Shown here: piece by piece, positions 43,313-55,028 of the stretch | How positions within the stretch are numbered: the stretch's first letter is position 1 | How the letters are laid out: each line of letters begins with the position of its first letter | Assembly (NCBI GenBank): GCA_022496185.1 | Contig: WTXG01000154.1 | Coordinates: 1-64,000 of the forward strand | Origin: Multifurca ochricompacta | Lineage: Eukaryota > Basidiomycota > Agaricomycetes > Russulales > Russulaceae | Direction: 5' to 3' | Length of the DNA stretch: 64,000 nt | The notes under the pieces: generated by a model | Told to the model about the DNA's origin: nothing | Seen by the model: the letters and a program-made list of their open reading frames with translations, nothing else | The model's database searches: none | Made by a program: the position numbers and the translations under genes

Positions 43313-45068
43313 GTAAGTGCTGGCGCTTCTAATGGTTGTCGTTTCCCAGGTAAACTGGCTTGAGGCGGGGCCACTTACAGTACCTGAGTGATCAAAAAAC
43401 AAAATCGTGCCTGGTTCCTGGGTTGCGCATCTGTGCTGGTCATGTTATATCCCCCTTTTTTTGTATGATCTGAAGGACACCCCAATGAATGCCCTAGTCA
43501 TGAAAGTGAAAGAGGTCCGGCCTCTTATTTCTTTAAGTCTTGGTTTTATTATTCTTCCGATCCTCCTGATCCGGGGACATAAGTGTAGTGCGGTCCCATC
43601 TTCATCCCATCCTTTCCTTTACAATGTAAGAATGGCTCGGGCGTTGAACGCGAAGCCTCCGGCTGGCTGGACCCTGTTTTCTTTCTCTTTCATTACAAGT
43701 CTTGACAATACAATTCCTAGCAATTTGACTTTTAGTTCCGGACAGACTATGATATATGGTACAAGTGAGATTGATGCATGACACGAGGGATTTTACAGGA
43801 TTGTGCGCGTCCTAACATTCCCTTGGTTTTGTCCTCTTTCATCTCACCTCACGCAGCTTCACCCTCTTTCTTCTAAATCCATCCCGTGCTACTTCATAAT
43901 GCTCCCTCAACTAGGTCTCTCTACAAGTATATAAAGTAGGGTCAGCCAACAGAAGCAAAGGGGATCAAACAGTCATTCTCTCTCTGTCCCACTTTCTCCT
44001 TCTCTTTCAAGTTGACTGCTAAGCAACTTCTTGACAGCATACAGCATCAGGTCAAATGGAACCAGCAAGCAGCATAATTGCAAGTACAAGCATGACATAC
44101 CCTCAACTTCAAAGTCTTAGTTATCTCGGGTTCCCTCCTTTACTCTCATATCTCATCTCCCCCGTATCTCTCCATTCAGGAATACACTTAGCCTCGCACT
44201 CACCGTGTATTGGATCCATTTAGTGGTGAGTTCAAGGTAGAGGACGTTCCCAAGAGGAAAAAATAAAAGGAGAGGGATGTTTGAGAACCCGAGTGATACG
44301 GCGGCTGACCATTCTGCGTAGAGAACAATCTGGGATCCCTGAGTGGTAAGCCAAGTAAAGTACAAGAGCTCAAGACTAGAGTCTTTGAGCTAAGTTCCTA
44401 CTGTATTTATGCAATCCAAGAAGAACGACGTCATTGAAGGAGAACACAGTAGAATGGTAGAGAAGAAAAAAGATAAATGTTGAGGACGTTGCCTTTTGGT
44501 GAACAGAGTAGGAGTAGAAGGGGCTCAAATGGACGCGAAAGAGCTATAGTACAACCTGTTACTAAGCATGTGTAACACCGAGAGAGCGTCTATGTTGCTG
44601 AGGGGACGTGAGAAAATGAAGTACCTGGTAAAAATGCTGGCTGGTTCTGTTAAGCTTGAGCTTATGATTGACGTTCATTGATAGTCCTTTTGCATGCAGA
44701 GAAGCGAAAGAGAAAGAGAAAATGAGACAGAACCCTCATTGGTTTGCTTATCTTGTCTGGTCCTACTATTCCAACACAACGATTGTATGTACTTTTGTTG
44801 AGACGAGCCGGTAGCAAGACCGGATAGTTGAGGACCGAATAGCCGGATGCCTGGGTGGACACGATCTAACGATCGTGATAAGATAATCTAAAGTGCGTCC
44901 ATTAACTGATTGAGAGACAATTCCACATTGCATGCACAACACGTTCCTTCTCATAGGTAAAGATATTAATTAATATATTGGTTTTTACCACAATAACTGA
45001 ACTGATCCGCTATCTAAATAGATAGCTAAACCCTTTTTATGGCTGTGTCTGACACTTTTATATACAGG
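43313..45068. other. Non-coding flank between monooxygenase remnant and H2
   Basis: No convincing gene. Short frames (for example 43407-43781) lack recognisable domains. The last part, about 44785-45045, is a dispersed repeat also found inverted at about 46500-46800 and direct at about 60805-61125. Confidence 0.5.
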
Positions 45069-45143
45069 AAGACTAGTAGGGCTGTGCGCTGTACCCGTAG
45101 CTTACGGTATGACAGTGCTGTAGTACGGTGCCATACCCGTACT

Positions 45144-46338
45144 TAGTGTTGTGACGGCCCCGGCTCGGCCTGAAGCCGCGGCTTAGGCTCGGCTTTTAGC
45201 GGCTCAGGCTTGTCAAAACTCAAGCCTGGGCCGTAGCAACGGCTTCCGGCCGGCTTAGACCCGGCTTAGGCCCAAGCCGCGGCTTTACAAGTTTTAGTTT
45301 GGATCTTCTGATCGCTTTTACTCTGCATTTCTGAAGGACTTGTAGTTTACATTATATCAACCCCTGGCCACTGCTTTGGCCTTCTGCCATATTATGTCTC
45401 CTATTTAACTCATGTAACATAAATTGTCTTGACAAGTGTTTGTAACAGGTGCTTCTATCCCACACTTGCTATGTAGATAAGATAAGATGTTGAGATCGTG
45501 GTGAAACTAAGAGTGAAAATCCAGCAAGAATAGACCTTTAAATAAGTTCTAGTACTATTCTATGAAATAGCAAAGCCGATCGAGCGTGTGATGTAAATCT
45601 AATTAGTTATCAGTGGCTTACTCTTCTAAGTACCCTGACACATCTTGTTTATTAATGCGCAATCGTTTCTGCCAGTCTGGCATTATCTAAAATACATACT
45701 AGACTACTTTAGATCACTCTATAATCAAATCATTGAATTGTATCACTCAAACAAAGGCCGCGTGTATCTATCAGTGTCCATGCGTAGGGCAGCGACTACT
45801 TGGCATCGCGTGGACTGGGTCAGATCGGTCCGAACTCCTTCTTATCTTATCTAAGTCTAAGAAGGTCGACTCTGCAAGACGCGCAATCGCGTGACACCCT
45901 CAGGATGGTTTTCAATCGGTCTGGGATGCCAAAAAATGTGCATCCAGGACATGTACTATATCAGCTACTAAGTTAAAGTAAACAAATGTATTATCTTGCA
46001 ATGTGATTTAATCACATGATCAATCTGAGATGTATATACTCAGTATTTTAATTAATGTGAGACATGTTTTTATCTCATCAATTGTTTTATCTAAACACAA
46101 TCACAATTATGTTGCTATCTCTGTACTGGTATTCTGGTTCAACAGTTTGCAAAAATCCGGATAGAAAGCGTGACTCAGCCACCAAAAGCCGCGGCCTAAG
46201 CCGCAGCTTCAGGCTTTCCAAACCTTAAGCCTGAGCCCTGGGCCGCTGGAAGCCGTTTTCACGGCCTATGTCGGCCTGGCTTTTTCCGGCTCAGAAACGG
46301 CCGGCTTACGGCTTTGAGCCGAGCCATGCACATCACTA
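45144..46338. mobile_element. Non-autonomous hAT H3 (MITE-like)
   Basis: 1195 bp; ends TAGTGTTGTGACGG and CACATCACTA; perfect 8-bp TSD CCCGTACT (45136-45143, 46339-46346). Subterminal regions are packed with GCCGCGGCTTAGGC-type GC-rich repeats on both sides, oppositely oriented. The interior around 45640-45880 is similar to 41680-41880 of the H1-type derivative. No ORF. Confidence 0.9.
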
Positions 46339-46499
46339 CCCGTACTGTACCAGCTCAAGTCAATCATCAAGATGGATGGTTACGGGTACAGAAAACGCCA
46401 TCTGAACCTGTCAAAAAATGGCCATAGATGGCATTAGACAGCATGGATGGCAGGGCTTTAATCTTGTCATAAAGCCACCAAAACTCCCCCACTATAGTA

Positions 46500-46800
46500 T
46501 CTTTACCTATTTAGATAGTAGATAAGTGTTAGCTAAATATGGTAAAGATAAGAGATAAGATAAACTAACTACTCACTTCAGTTTATGTGGTCAAAACTGA
46601 AGTGAACATGTACAGAGTAGTGACCTTTTATACTGCTCAGAGGAGCATGACAATAAGTAGAATAAATATAGTTATTTAAATGTGACAAGACAGAAGGAAT
46701 GTGTTGTGCATGCAATGTCTCTGAATCAATTATCTGACGCACTTTAGATTATCTTATCATAATCATAAGATCAAGTCCACCCAGGAGCCCAGCTGTCTGG
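46500..46800 (-). repeat. Dispersed repeat, inverted copy
   Basis: Resembles 44785-45045 and 60805-61125 in reverse: shared GATAAGATAATCTAAAGTGCG and the CACTTCAGTTTT / AAAACTGAAGTG inverted pair. Origin unknown; probably parts of related hAT-type elements. Confidence 0.55.
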
Positions 46801-47640
46801 TCCCCAGTCCCCAACAATCCAGTCGCAACCGGCCCATCTCAACAGCATATTATGGATTATGGAGTAGATTAGATTAGTGGATGGGGCATGATCTCCCTCT
46901 GTTGCCTGACAAGAAGCAGTTGCATCTTGCATGCATGCAAGCTGATGCTGCACTGGGTCATTGAGCTGTCTATTAGTCTATATATTTGATTTTTGCCTTA
47001 TTGTAATTGAATTTTGGTCTTCCAGAGTCCAGTTGGAGGTATGCTCACATTTACCACACTTGGCTTTAGGAGTTGCCTTATGCAAGCCCAAATATAGTTT
47101 TTGGGATGCCCCTTTTTGGGGCATGTTTTGGTATTGTTTCTCTGATGTCTCTTTTGTGATAATGTACCTACAATTACATTTATTGAGGGAGTTCATGTTC
47201 CAGTATGCCCTGTTTACACTGCTCACACTCACAGAAGCAAATGCAATGCTTGAAGTCCCTCTATGAGTTTCAGATTATGGCTGGTAAAGTAGATTGTTGG
47301 GTATTGTTAGTGATTGGCAGGGGTAACCCTGGGGTATCCTTGTTGGTACCCGTACCCGTACCCGTACCCGTAGTGATGGGTACGGGTAACCCGCGGGTTA
47401 CCCGTGAAAACGCGTGCAAGTTCTTTACTTGCATCGCGCATTTCGGATGACCGGCCCAGGCCATCCCGGACCAAGGCAATAAGGACTTGGACACCACGCG
47501 TTCATTTATGGCTACTCAATATCCCTCAAAATTTGCTGGTTTGTGTTCAGAAAATGAAATGGATACTTTATTTACATTATTATTTCATTATTTTGGTTTC
47601 ATTTCATACAAGCACGACTGTTTTTTTGTTTTTTTTTTGT

Positions 47641-47755
47641 AATTGACTTCATAACACGCTTGCGGGATGGTGCCCAATCGCACGGCCACATCAGGAGAAA
47701 CAATGTAGCTACTACTACTACAGACAATGAGTGGGAGCAACAACAAAGTGATATC
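47641..47755 (+). repeat. Direct repeat, copy 1 (partner 55029-55138)
   Basis: About 110 bp, roughly 90% identical to 55029-55138 (both contain GGTGCCCAATCGC and GTAGCTACTACTACTACAG). With gypsy G removed, the two form a tandem duplication with a period of about 183 bp. Confidence 0.8.
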
Positions 47756-47760
47756 GGATC

Positions 47761-48501
47761 TGTCACAGCCAGGTCTCTGCTGTGTCGGTCGTCGTTTCAA
47801 GCTGCAGGTCCTCAAGATGTGGAGTTGGTGCAAGATTCAAGGTTAGACTATCAAGACAAGTCAAGTCAAGGTCTCAAGGCGAGCCCCAGCGAGCCACGGT
47901 CAAGATTCAAAGGCCCACAAGATACAAGAGGGGCTCGCTTCGATTCAAGGTGTCAATGCAAACCACAAGGGTCGCGTTCAAGGTTCAAAGGCCCACACAA
48001 AGCAAGAGGGGCACGTGCAAGAAGTGAGTTGAGGCAGTGGCAATATGCCCTGCTGAGGATCTGGGATGAAGGCTTCCCAAGTTGCAGCTTGGGAAGTTCA
48101 AGAGGATTCTGATAAAGACAAGTTGACCTGTATTGGGTACAAGAGAACAGACTTAAGGTCTGTCTCTCCAATATGTCCTGCTTAAATACATGTATTCTAG
48201 TGTCTTGTAAGTAAAGTAGAAGATTCAATATAGTAAAGTAAATGTCCATATGAATCTCCAGTGGAGATTGAGACAGGAAATGTAAGTGGTGTTGCACCCA
48301 CTCCAGAAGCGAATGAGTGTCAATCCCAGTCAGTCTAAGAAGTCCGAAAATCAGATAAAGAAAGATCATCAGCTCCAGTCACATGACTCGGAGCGAGAAG
48401 TCGAAACGTTGAAACAAAAAGTCGAACGCGCGCGGCTCGAAAAACCGTCACAAAACGTCACACGCGCGTCGCAAGCTGTCACGTCGACAATAAGCGTCAC
48501 A
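47761..48501 (-). repeat. Gypsy G 3' LTR
   Basis: 741 bp, TGTCACAGCC...AGCGTCACA on the plus strand. The minus-strand purine run ACGGGGGTGA immediately to the right is the likely polypurine tract. Confidence 0.95.
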
Positions 48502-48944
48502 TCACCCCCGTTGTACGGTCGAGCTTGCCCCTAAGCTCAGTTGATTAGAGTCGCGCCAGTGATACGCAGAGGAAGGTGGAGATCTTCGCGTCGTCGATGG
48601 CGTCGTCCGATCTCGCCTGATTGGAGTGTCGCGTGAAGTTCTGGTTGGTGCGCGTGATGTTAGATAAGATGTAAATTGCGTTTGAACATCGCGGCCAGTC
48701 CGGTCCGCCTGCCGTCGTCAACGCGCGAGTTCTTCTTGGTAGAGGTAGATTAGATCTGAGTCGTCTGGTAGCATAATGATTATGTGAGATCTCCGTCTAG
48801 ATTGCATGATCGCGAAAGTCGTCTAAAGATAAGCCCATTAGAGGTGTGAACCTTGATCTGTCTTGACAAAGCGTTCGCTGGAAGCGGAAGTCGTTAAGGA
48901 AAATAGTGAAAATGGGCCTTTAATTGTCAGAATTTACCCCCCCT
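48502..48944 (-). other. Gypsy G 3' untranslated region
   Basis: 443 bp between the gag-pol stop and the polypurine tract. No coding frame and no trace of the third ORF seen in elements A-D. Confidence 0.7.
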
Positions 48945-51900
48945 CTAAGACTGGTGCCGACCCTGGCGCCTAGATAGTGAATCGTAGTAGGCGCGGATGA
49001 GATCTGGGGCATGACAATCCTCCTCATCGACCCAAGAGTTATCACTGGCTGGATAACCTTTCCAGCTGACTAAGTACTGGAGTTTCTTTGCGCGTCCATA
49101 AGTGCGATGATTTAAGATCGCATCCACTTCATATTCTTCTTCCTGGTTGATAAGATCGGGAGGGGGCCGCGCGTAATTAGGGCCATGAGCGTCAGTTTCC
49201 ATATAAGGCGATAAAAGATCAATGTGGAATACATTGTGGATCTTCATGTGGTCCGGCAGAGCTAAGCGATAGGCAACAGGGGAAATACAAGCCGAGATAA
49301 TAAAGGGTCCATATCGTCGAGGGGCCAATTTGGAGGACGGGAAATGCGTCTTCAGATTCTTTCCTTCGAGCCAGACCTGCGCGCCGATCTTGAATTGTGG
49401 TCGGGCCGGTAGATCCGTGGTTGTCCGGAATGCGTGTTCTGCGCGAGATCGAGCGTCGCGTAGATTACGCATTCGCTCGTCAACCTGTGGAACATTAGTG
49501 TCACTAATCTCGGCCTTCCAGTCAAATTGAGTGCCGTGGATCAGTACATGTGGGGAGATCTTCGTCTTATCATGTGGCCATGAATTGTGCACATATTCTG
49601 CTAGCGGTAGATAGTCTGGCCATTTATGTTGATCATCACTTATCCAGAGTCTCAAGTACTGTTCGAGCCAAAGATTCATACGTTCGCTAGATCCATCTGT
49701 CCGAGGGTGAAACGCCGTTGATAAATTCTGTTGAACTTGAAGGACCTTTGCTAGTGCACGTGAGAAATGTGATGTAAACCGCGGATCTCGATCGGAGATG
49801 ATGCGTCGCGGGACTCCGAAGAACGGGAGGAGATGGCGATAGTAGAGCGTGGCAATGCCTTCACCAGTAATTTCCTTAGAGCAAGGTATGAACTTGGCTG
49901 CCTTAGAACATCCCTGGTCTACGATCGTGAGTACCGCGTCATACTTTCCAGCCGGCGGGAGATCCGTGATGAGATCCATAGCAATATATTGAAATGGGCC
50001 GTCGGTTGCCGGTACATCTAATGGAAAGATCGGCGCCTTCTTCGTGAGTTTCGGCTTATTTTCCTGACATTTGGCGCATCCTCGGACATATTCTCGTACA
50101 AAATCCTTCAGATCTCCTCCCTCAAACTCGCGCTGTACTCCGCGCGTGGTTTTGTCGATTCCGGGGTGTCCTGCCAACACATGATCATGGTATCGTTGTA
50201 GAATCTCGCGTCGTTCTGGAAGGGTACTGGGGAAGGGAAGTTTCACCGACTGCGTCATCTTAACGAATAACTCTGCTGGTAGGACTGTGACTTCGTCGTT
50301 GTCGTTCTCGCCTTGGTCCGCATCTGGTCGTCGTGAGAGCATATCGGCCACGGTATGAAGCTTTCCTGGGACGTGCTCTAATGTAAAGTCAAAGTCTGCG
50401 AGCTCCTGGAGCCATCTAGCCTGTCGTCTATTGAGTTTCTGGGGTTCCTTAAAGTACTGAAGATTGTTATGATCGGTGCGCACTTGGACCTTGTGCTTGG
50501 CGCCTAGGAGATATTGACGCCACGATCTAAACGCAACGATGATCGCGAATAGCTCTCGATCGTAGATGTCCCAATTACGTTGCGTTGCATCTAAGGTTTT
50601 TGACAGGTAAGCGATCGGATGTAGTCGTCCCTCGGGATCCTTTTGGCTGAGAGTTGCCCCGAGAGCATAGCCTGAAGCATCCGCGTCTACGATGAAGGGC
50701 TCTTCGAAGTCCGGTTGCATTAACACGGGTTGGGAGGTTACGTGCTGTTTGAGGATGTCAAACGCTTTCTGTTCTGTTTCCGTCCATCTCCAGGGGTTCT
50801 TGACGCTAGTAAGCGCGTTCAATGGAGCTGCAATCTTACTGAATCCTTGGATGAACCGTCGATAGAATTGGCAGAATCCGAGGAACGAGCGCACTTCTTT
50901 TACGGTTGTGGGCGTTTTCCAGGCTGCGATGCCTTCTACCTTAACCGGATCCATGTGTACCTGATTCGCTTCTAAAATGAGCCCTAGGTACTCGATGCGC
51001 GTTTGCTCAAAGGCGCATTTTCCCGGCTTAAGATAAAGATCCAATTTACTGAGTTTATCTAGGACGCGATGGACTTTGGACTGATGATCTCGGAGGTTAT
51101 GATCGGTGTGGATTAAAATGTCATCCATGTAGACAGTGAACCAGGCCTTCCCGGCTTCGTCTCGTTCGTTAAGTTCCTCTCTGAATTCCGCATTCATCAT
51201 GGTCTGGAATGTTGCCGGAGAGTTTGTAAGTCCAAAGAACATAACATTTGGTTCGTACAAGCCGCGATTGGTCTTAAAAGCTGCCTTCCATCTATCCTCA
51301 GGGACTATTTGGATGTTGTTATACCCCCAGCGGACATCCATCTTTGTGAATAAAGTGCTGCCGCGGACACGGTCGATAAGCTCGGGGATCAATGGTAATG
51401 GATAAGTGTTTCGGATTGTCCACTGATTTAATTTGCGATAGTCCTGGACCGGTCTGAGTTTTCCATCCTTCTTCTTGATGAAGAAGAAGGGCGATGCATA
51501 TGGTGATTTTGACTCTTTAATGTACCCCTTCTGTAAGTGCTCCTCTAAGAATTTGTTTAACGCGTCCTGTTCTCCTGGTCCCAGTGGGTAGATCTTACAA
51601 TCTAGTGTCGACGGTGCATCTGGCTTTAATTCGATTCGGTGATCCCAAGGCCGGGCCTCAGGGAATCGCTGCGCTTCCTGGTCGCTGAACACCTTCTGAT
51701 GTCGATGGTACTCCTTCGGCACGATCTGATCCCAAGAGCGCTCAAGATTATCTTTTGCTTTGATCGCTAATTCCTGAGCGATGTTCAATCTTCTAAGGTG
51801 TGCTCCTGGTACGCTGAGTTGGATCGATTGCATCAAACGCCCTTGTGTCCAGTTTATGAGCGGGTTACTAGCAGCGAACCAGGGATAGCCTAAGATCATT

Positions 51901-53324
51901 TGGTCTGTTCCGATCGACGCAACGTAGAATCGGTGTCGCTTAGATTGGTTGTCGGTAGTTATATCGAGATCCACATATTGATTAATGTTCGGGGTGGCAT
52001 TAGGGGTTCCATCAGCGTTTCGTAATTTCTTGGGGATTGTGAGTCGTTTGGTCGGGAGTCGGTATTTGATGACAGTTCTGTGATTGATAAAATTCTCTGT
52101 TGCACCGCTATCAACGAGTGCCTCTATGCTGGCCTTCTCTTTCACACCATGGAGAGGGATAACCACATTCATTGCCCGGATAGGTGAGATGAATACATGA
52201 TGTGAAACTATCGCTCGAATGAATGCCGCGCCATTCAAGCGATACAAAAAATCCTCGTCATTTTTAAATTGACCCTGCAGTTCGAGGCGTTGGTCGTCGG
52301 TCATGGATTTCAGGGAAGCGGCGATTGCTGCGATATTCACTGTCGGCTTCGAGACGTTTGATCCGGTGGGTACCGTCGCAGTCGTCGGAGTGACGTTCGT
52401 GATAGTGGCGGTCCGAGCCGGAACGGTCGTAGTCTGTCGTGGGGTTTTATTTGGGCAATCTTTAATGAGATGTCCTCGGCGTCCACACCCAAAGCATCGA
52501 CCCTCTCTTCTATAACGTTCTTTGTCCTCCGTAGTAACCGCCTTTCTGTTTGTCCCGATGTCCATGGCGTTCGGAGCGCGTCGTCGAGGGAGTGTGAACT
52601 TTACTCCCTGATTACTGTTTCGACTAGTGTTTGTTGTTTTATTCCCAAGAAGGCTCTGGATGAAGACCAAGTTCGCGTGGTATCTTCGAGCTGAATCCAC
52701 TGTTTCGTCGAACGTCCGGGGGTTGCCCTGGGTAATCATAGTCTGCACGAGTCTCCGTGGTAATCCTTTCTGAAAACCCTGCCGTGTTGCCGGGTCATCT
52801 AGGTGCAGTCCGGCCCGAGCTGCGAGATCTCGGAAATCGGCGATATAATCGTCGATGTTTCCATTTGTCATCCGGAGTTTCTCTAACTCCTCTAGTGCTT
52901 TTTGCTCGGCGGTTTCATCGGCGAACGCTGCCTGAAACGCTTGTCGGAATTTCTCCCACGGGTGCGGCTCTTGAATTCTGGCGTGGGCTACATTGGCTAG
53001 CCACCTCGTCTGCTCCGTCACCCATTGGTTAATCTTTGGTCCTCTCATTAGGGCCAACACATAGGACACTCTGGATATCTCGTTTCTTATGATTGTCGCT
53101 TGGCTATTCAGGAAGATGTGGAGCTCTACTTGAGTCCACCAACGTTCTGCCTCTCCTCGGTTTCCGTCAAAGAATGGGGGCGGTACCCCTTCTGTTCGTC
53201 CCTCGGTCGTCTCATCTTTGGGTGTCGTGGTTACTAGTAAGTCGGTGTGTTCTCTTTCTGGGTCTTCTGGGTTAGCTGATTGCTGTTGTTGTCTAGGTTG
53301 GGGTTCATGAAATGTGATCGACAT
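48945..53324 (-). CDS. gag-pol: Gypsy G Gag-Pol polyprotein
   Basis: 1459 codons from ATG 53324 in a single frame, unlike the two-frame gag/pol of A-D. Gag domain about 60-220; CCHC knuckle CFGCGRRGHLIKDC at about 277-290; protease ALVDSGATENFI at about 405; RT with [17 protein letters not shown] and YMDDILIHT (Tyr at about 732); RNase H (VDADASGYALGATLSQKD, DIYDRELFAI); integrase zinc region (HVLAGHPGIDKTTRG, CAKCQENK), core (AMDLITDLPP, TIVDQGCSKAAKFIPC, HPRTDGSSERMN); GPF (LAPRRYGPFII); C-terminal chromodomain (EEEYEVDAILNHRTYG, YLVSWKGYPASDNSW). All catalytic landmarks look intact. Single-frame Gag-Pol with self-priming is the Tf1-like arrangement. Confidence 0.97.
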   Translation of the reverse strand: MSITFHEPQPRQQQQSANPEDPEREHTDLLVTTTPKDETTEGRTEGVPPPFFDGNRGEAERWWTQVELHIFLNSQATIIRNEISRVSYVLALMRGPKINQWVTEQTRWLANVAHARIQEPHPWEKFRQAFQAAFADETAEQKALEELEKLRMTNGNIDDYIADFRDLAARAGLHLDDPATRQGFQKGLPRRLVQTMITQGNPRTFDETVDSARRYHANLVFIQSLLGNKTTNTSRNSNQGVKFTLPRRRAPNAMDIGTNRKAVTTEDKERYRREGRCFGCGRRGHLIKDCPNKTPRQTTTVPARTATITNVTPTTATVPTGSNVSKPTVNIAAIAASLKSMTDDQRLELQGQFKNDEDFLYRLNGAAFIRAIVSHHVFISPIRAMNVVIPLHGVKEKASIEALVDSGATENFINHRTVIKYRLPTKRLTIPKKLRNADGTPNATPNINQYVDLDITTDNQSKRHRFYVASIGTDQMILGYPWFAASNPLINWTQGRLMQSIQLSVPGAHLRRLNIAQELAIKAKDNLERSWDQIVPKEYHRHQKVFSDQEAQRFPEARPWDHRIELKPDAPSTLDCKIYPLGPGEQDALNKFLEEHLQKGYIKESKSPYASPFFFIKKKDGKLRPVQDYRKLNQWTIRNTYPLPLIPELIDRVRGSTLFTKMDVRWGYNNIQIVPEDRWKAAFKTNRGLYEPNVMFFGLTNSPATFQTMMNAEFREELNERDEAGKAWFTVYMDDILIHTDHNLRDHQSKVHRVLDKLSKLDLYLKPGKCAFEQTRIEYLGLILEANQVHMDPVKVEGIAAWKTPTTVKEVRSFLGFCQFYRRFIQGFSKIAAPLNALTSVKNPWRWTETEQKAFDILKQHVTSQPVLMQPDFEEPFIVDADASGYALGATLSQKDPEGRLHPIAYLSKTLDATQRNWDIYDRELFAIIVAFRSWRQYLLGAKHKVQVRTDHNNLQYFKEPQKLNRRQARWLQELADFDFTLEHVPGKLHTVADMLSRRPDADQGENDNDEVTVLPAELFVKMTQSVKLPFPSTLPERREILQRYHDHVLAGHPGIDKTTRGVQREFEGGDLKDFVREYVRGCAKCQENKPKLTKKAPIFPLDVPATDGPFQYIAMDLITDLPPAGKYDAVLTIVDQGCSKAAKFIPCSKEITGEGIATLYYRHLLPFFGVPRRIISDRDPRFTSHFSRALAKVLQVQQNLSTAFHPRTDGSSERMNLWLEQYLRLWISDDQHKWPDYLPLAEYVHNSWPHDKTKISPHVLIHGTQFDWKAEISDTNVPQVDERMRNLRDARSRAEHAFRTTTDLPARPQFKIGAQVWLEGKNLKTHFPSSKLAPRRYGPFIISACISPVAYRLALPDHMKIHNVFHIDLLSPYMETDAHGPNYARPPPDLINQEEEYEVDAILNHRTYGRAKKLQYLVSWKGYPASDNSWVDEEDCHAPDLIRAYYDSLSRRQGRHQS

Positions 53325-54208
53325 TGGGTCCAGTTTCGCTCCTGCTGGTAGCGCGTCGGATACGGTTGGAGGATACGTTCGGTTAGTGGGGTTCTGGAGG
53401 AATCAGGTGCGTTGAATCTGGTTCTGTTTGGGGCTATTCTAATAGCTTCGATCTGTCCTAGGTGTTTAGGACAAACGTGGTACCAAGTTCCTTGGTAGAG
53501 GTCGATTGCGAGGCGCGTATGTCAGTAGGGGATCCGATATCCTCTAAAAGGTGCGTTTTCTTCTTCTAACTCTAACCAGCGTGCGTTTCTTTTCAGCTCC
53601 GGGTCGACGTTGCCAGCTAATCGGATCGGAAGAACAAATGGAAAGGGGGTCGCCCCTGCTGCAAGATTTGTTTCAATGGACGTTACTGAGGACTTCTGGA
53701 GCAGTTGCGCTTCCAGTCGAGGTTCGAGGACGAGGTTGGGGTTCGGGGAATCAGTGTCGTGTGGGGGACTGTCAGTCGGGGAGTCGCTTGCAAGAAGGGC
53801 AAGGCGGTTTCGGTTCTCAGGTAAGACGTGTTCGATTTCTGGGGTTACTGATCTGTCTTCTAGGTTTCAATCCGGAGATTGGTATTCGAGGGACACGTCG
53901 TTTGTCGAAGAGTGCTGCGGAGTGGGACGTTGTCGTTCGGGAATTCGGGGAAGGGGGAGGAGTCGTCCGAAGGCGTCCAAGGTTCCCTTGCGGAATAAGA
54001 CGTCTTCGTTCAGGGTTCGGGCAAGAGGACGCGGGTCTGGGTGAGTCTCCTTTCTTCTTAAGTTCTGGGGCCGGCGATTAGGATCGCTGGCGTCTGGGTG
54101 TCAGGGATCAAGTTCGGGGGTGTCTGGTGTCGGGGCGAGGGACGCGTCGTCGTCGCCTCGCGCGTTCAGTAAGTTCTTTTCTTTCTAAGTTCTGTAAGTC
54201 TGTTCTAA
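53325..54208 (-). other. Gypsy G leader with self-complementary PBS
   Basis: About 884 nt between LTR and ATG. The minus-strand PBS AGAACAGACTT is at 54196-54206, 2 nt from the LTR. It is the exact reverse complement of AAGTCTGTTCT in the LTR (54592-54602), with a TATTTAAG box about 34 nt upstream. Plus-strand frames in this leader (53551-54081) are not supported as genes. Confidence 0.75.
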
Positions 54209-54960
54209 TGTCACAGCCAGGTCTCTGCTGTGTCGGTCGTCGTTTCAAGCTGCAGGTCCTCAAGATGTGGAGTTGGTGCAAGATTCAAGGTTAGACTATC
54301 AAGACAAGTCAAGTCAAGGTCTCAAGGCGAGCCCCAGCGAGCCACGGTCAAGATTCAAAGGCCCACAAGATACAAGAGGGGCTCGCTTCGATTCAAGGTG
54401 TCAATGCAAACCACAAGGGTCGCGTTCAAGGTTCAAAGGCCCACACAAAGCAAGAGGGGCACATGCAAGAAGTGAGTTGAGGCAGTGGCAATATGCCCTG
54501 CTGAGGATCTGGGATGAAGGCTTCCCAAGTTGCAGCTTGGGAAGTTCAAGAGGATTCTGATAAAGACAAGTTGACCTGTATTGGGTACAAGAGAACAGAC
54601 TTAAGGTCTGTCTCTCCAATATGTCCTGCTTAAATACATGTATTCTAGTGTCTTGTAAGTAAAGTAGAAGATTCAATATAGTAAAGTAAATGTCCATATG
54701 AATCTCCAGTGGAGATTGAGACAGGAAATGTAAGTGGTGTTGCACCCACTCCAGAAGCGAATGAGTGTCAATCCCAGTCAGTCTAAGAAGTCCGAAAATC
54801 AGATAAAGAAAGATCATCAGCTCCAGTCACATGACTCGGAGCGAGAAGTCGAAACGTTGAAACAAAAAGTCGAACGCGCGCGGCTCGAAAAACCGTCACA
54901 AAACGTCACACGCGCGTCACACGCGCGTCGCAAGCTGTCACGTCGACAATAAGCGTCACA
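54209..54960 (-). repeat. Gypsy G 5' LTR
   Basis: 752 bp; contains an extra CACGCGCGTCA unit near 54910-54927 compared with the 3' LTR. Confidence 0.95.
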
Positions 54961-55028
54961 GGATCGGCATTGGGGTTTGTGATGCTCAGGGAGCGCTTCA
55001 CGTTCTGAGTCAAAGGACCTGCGAAGGT

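Larger units (their letters stand above)
47761..54960 (-). mobile_element. Gypsy G (chromovirus), intact, minus strand
   Basis: 7200 bp; LTRs 47761-48501 (741 bp) and 54209-54960 (752 bp) that differ by an 11-bp tandem duplication and about one base; TSD GGATC (47756-47760, 54961-54965). One uninterrupted gag-pol ORF and no third ORF. The best candidate in the window for a recently active element. Confidence 0.96.

Noticed and set aside
53551..54081. 176-codon plus-strand ORF
   Set aside because: It is antisense to the gypsy G leader, Arg/Gly-rich and without recognisable domain.
54230..54475. 81-codon ORF identical to the one at 47782-48027, and the paired 138-codon antisense frames
   Set aside because: They are the gypsy G LTR pair; no coding signal independent of that.
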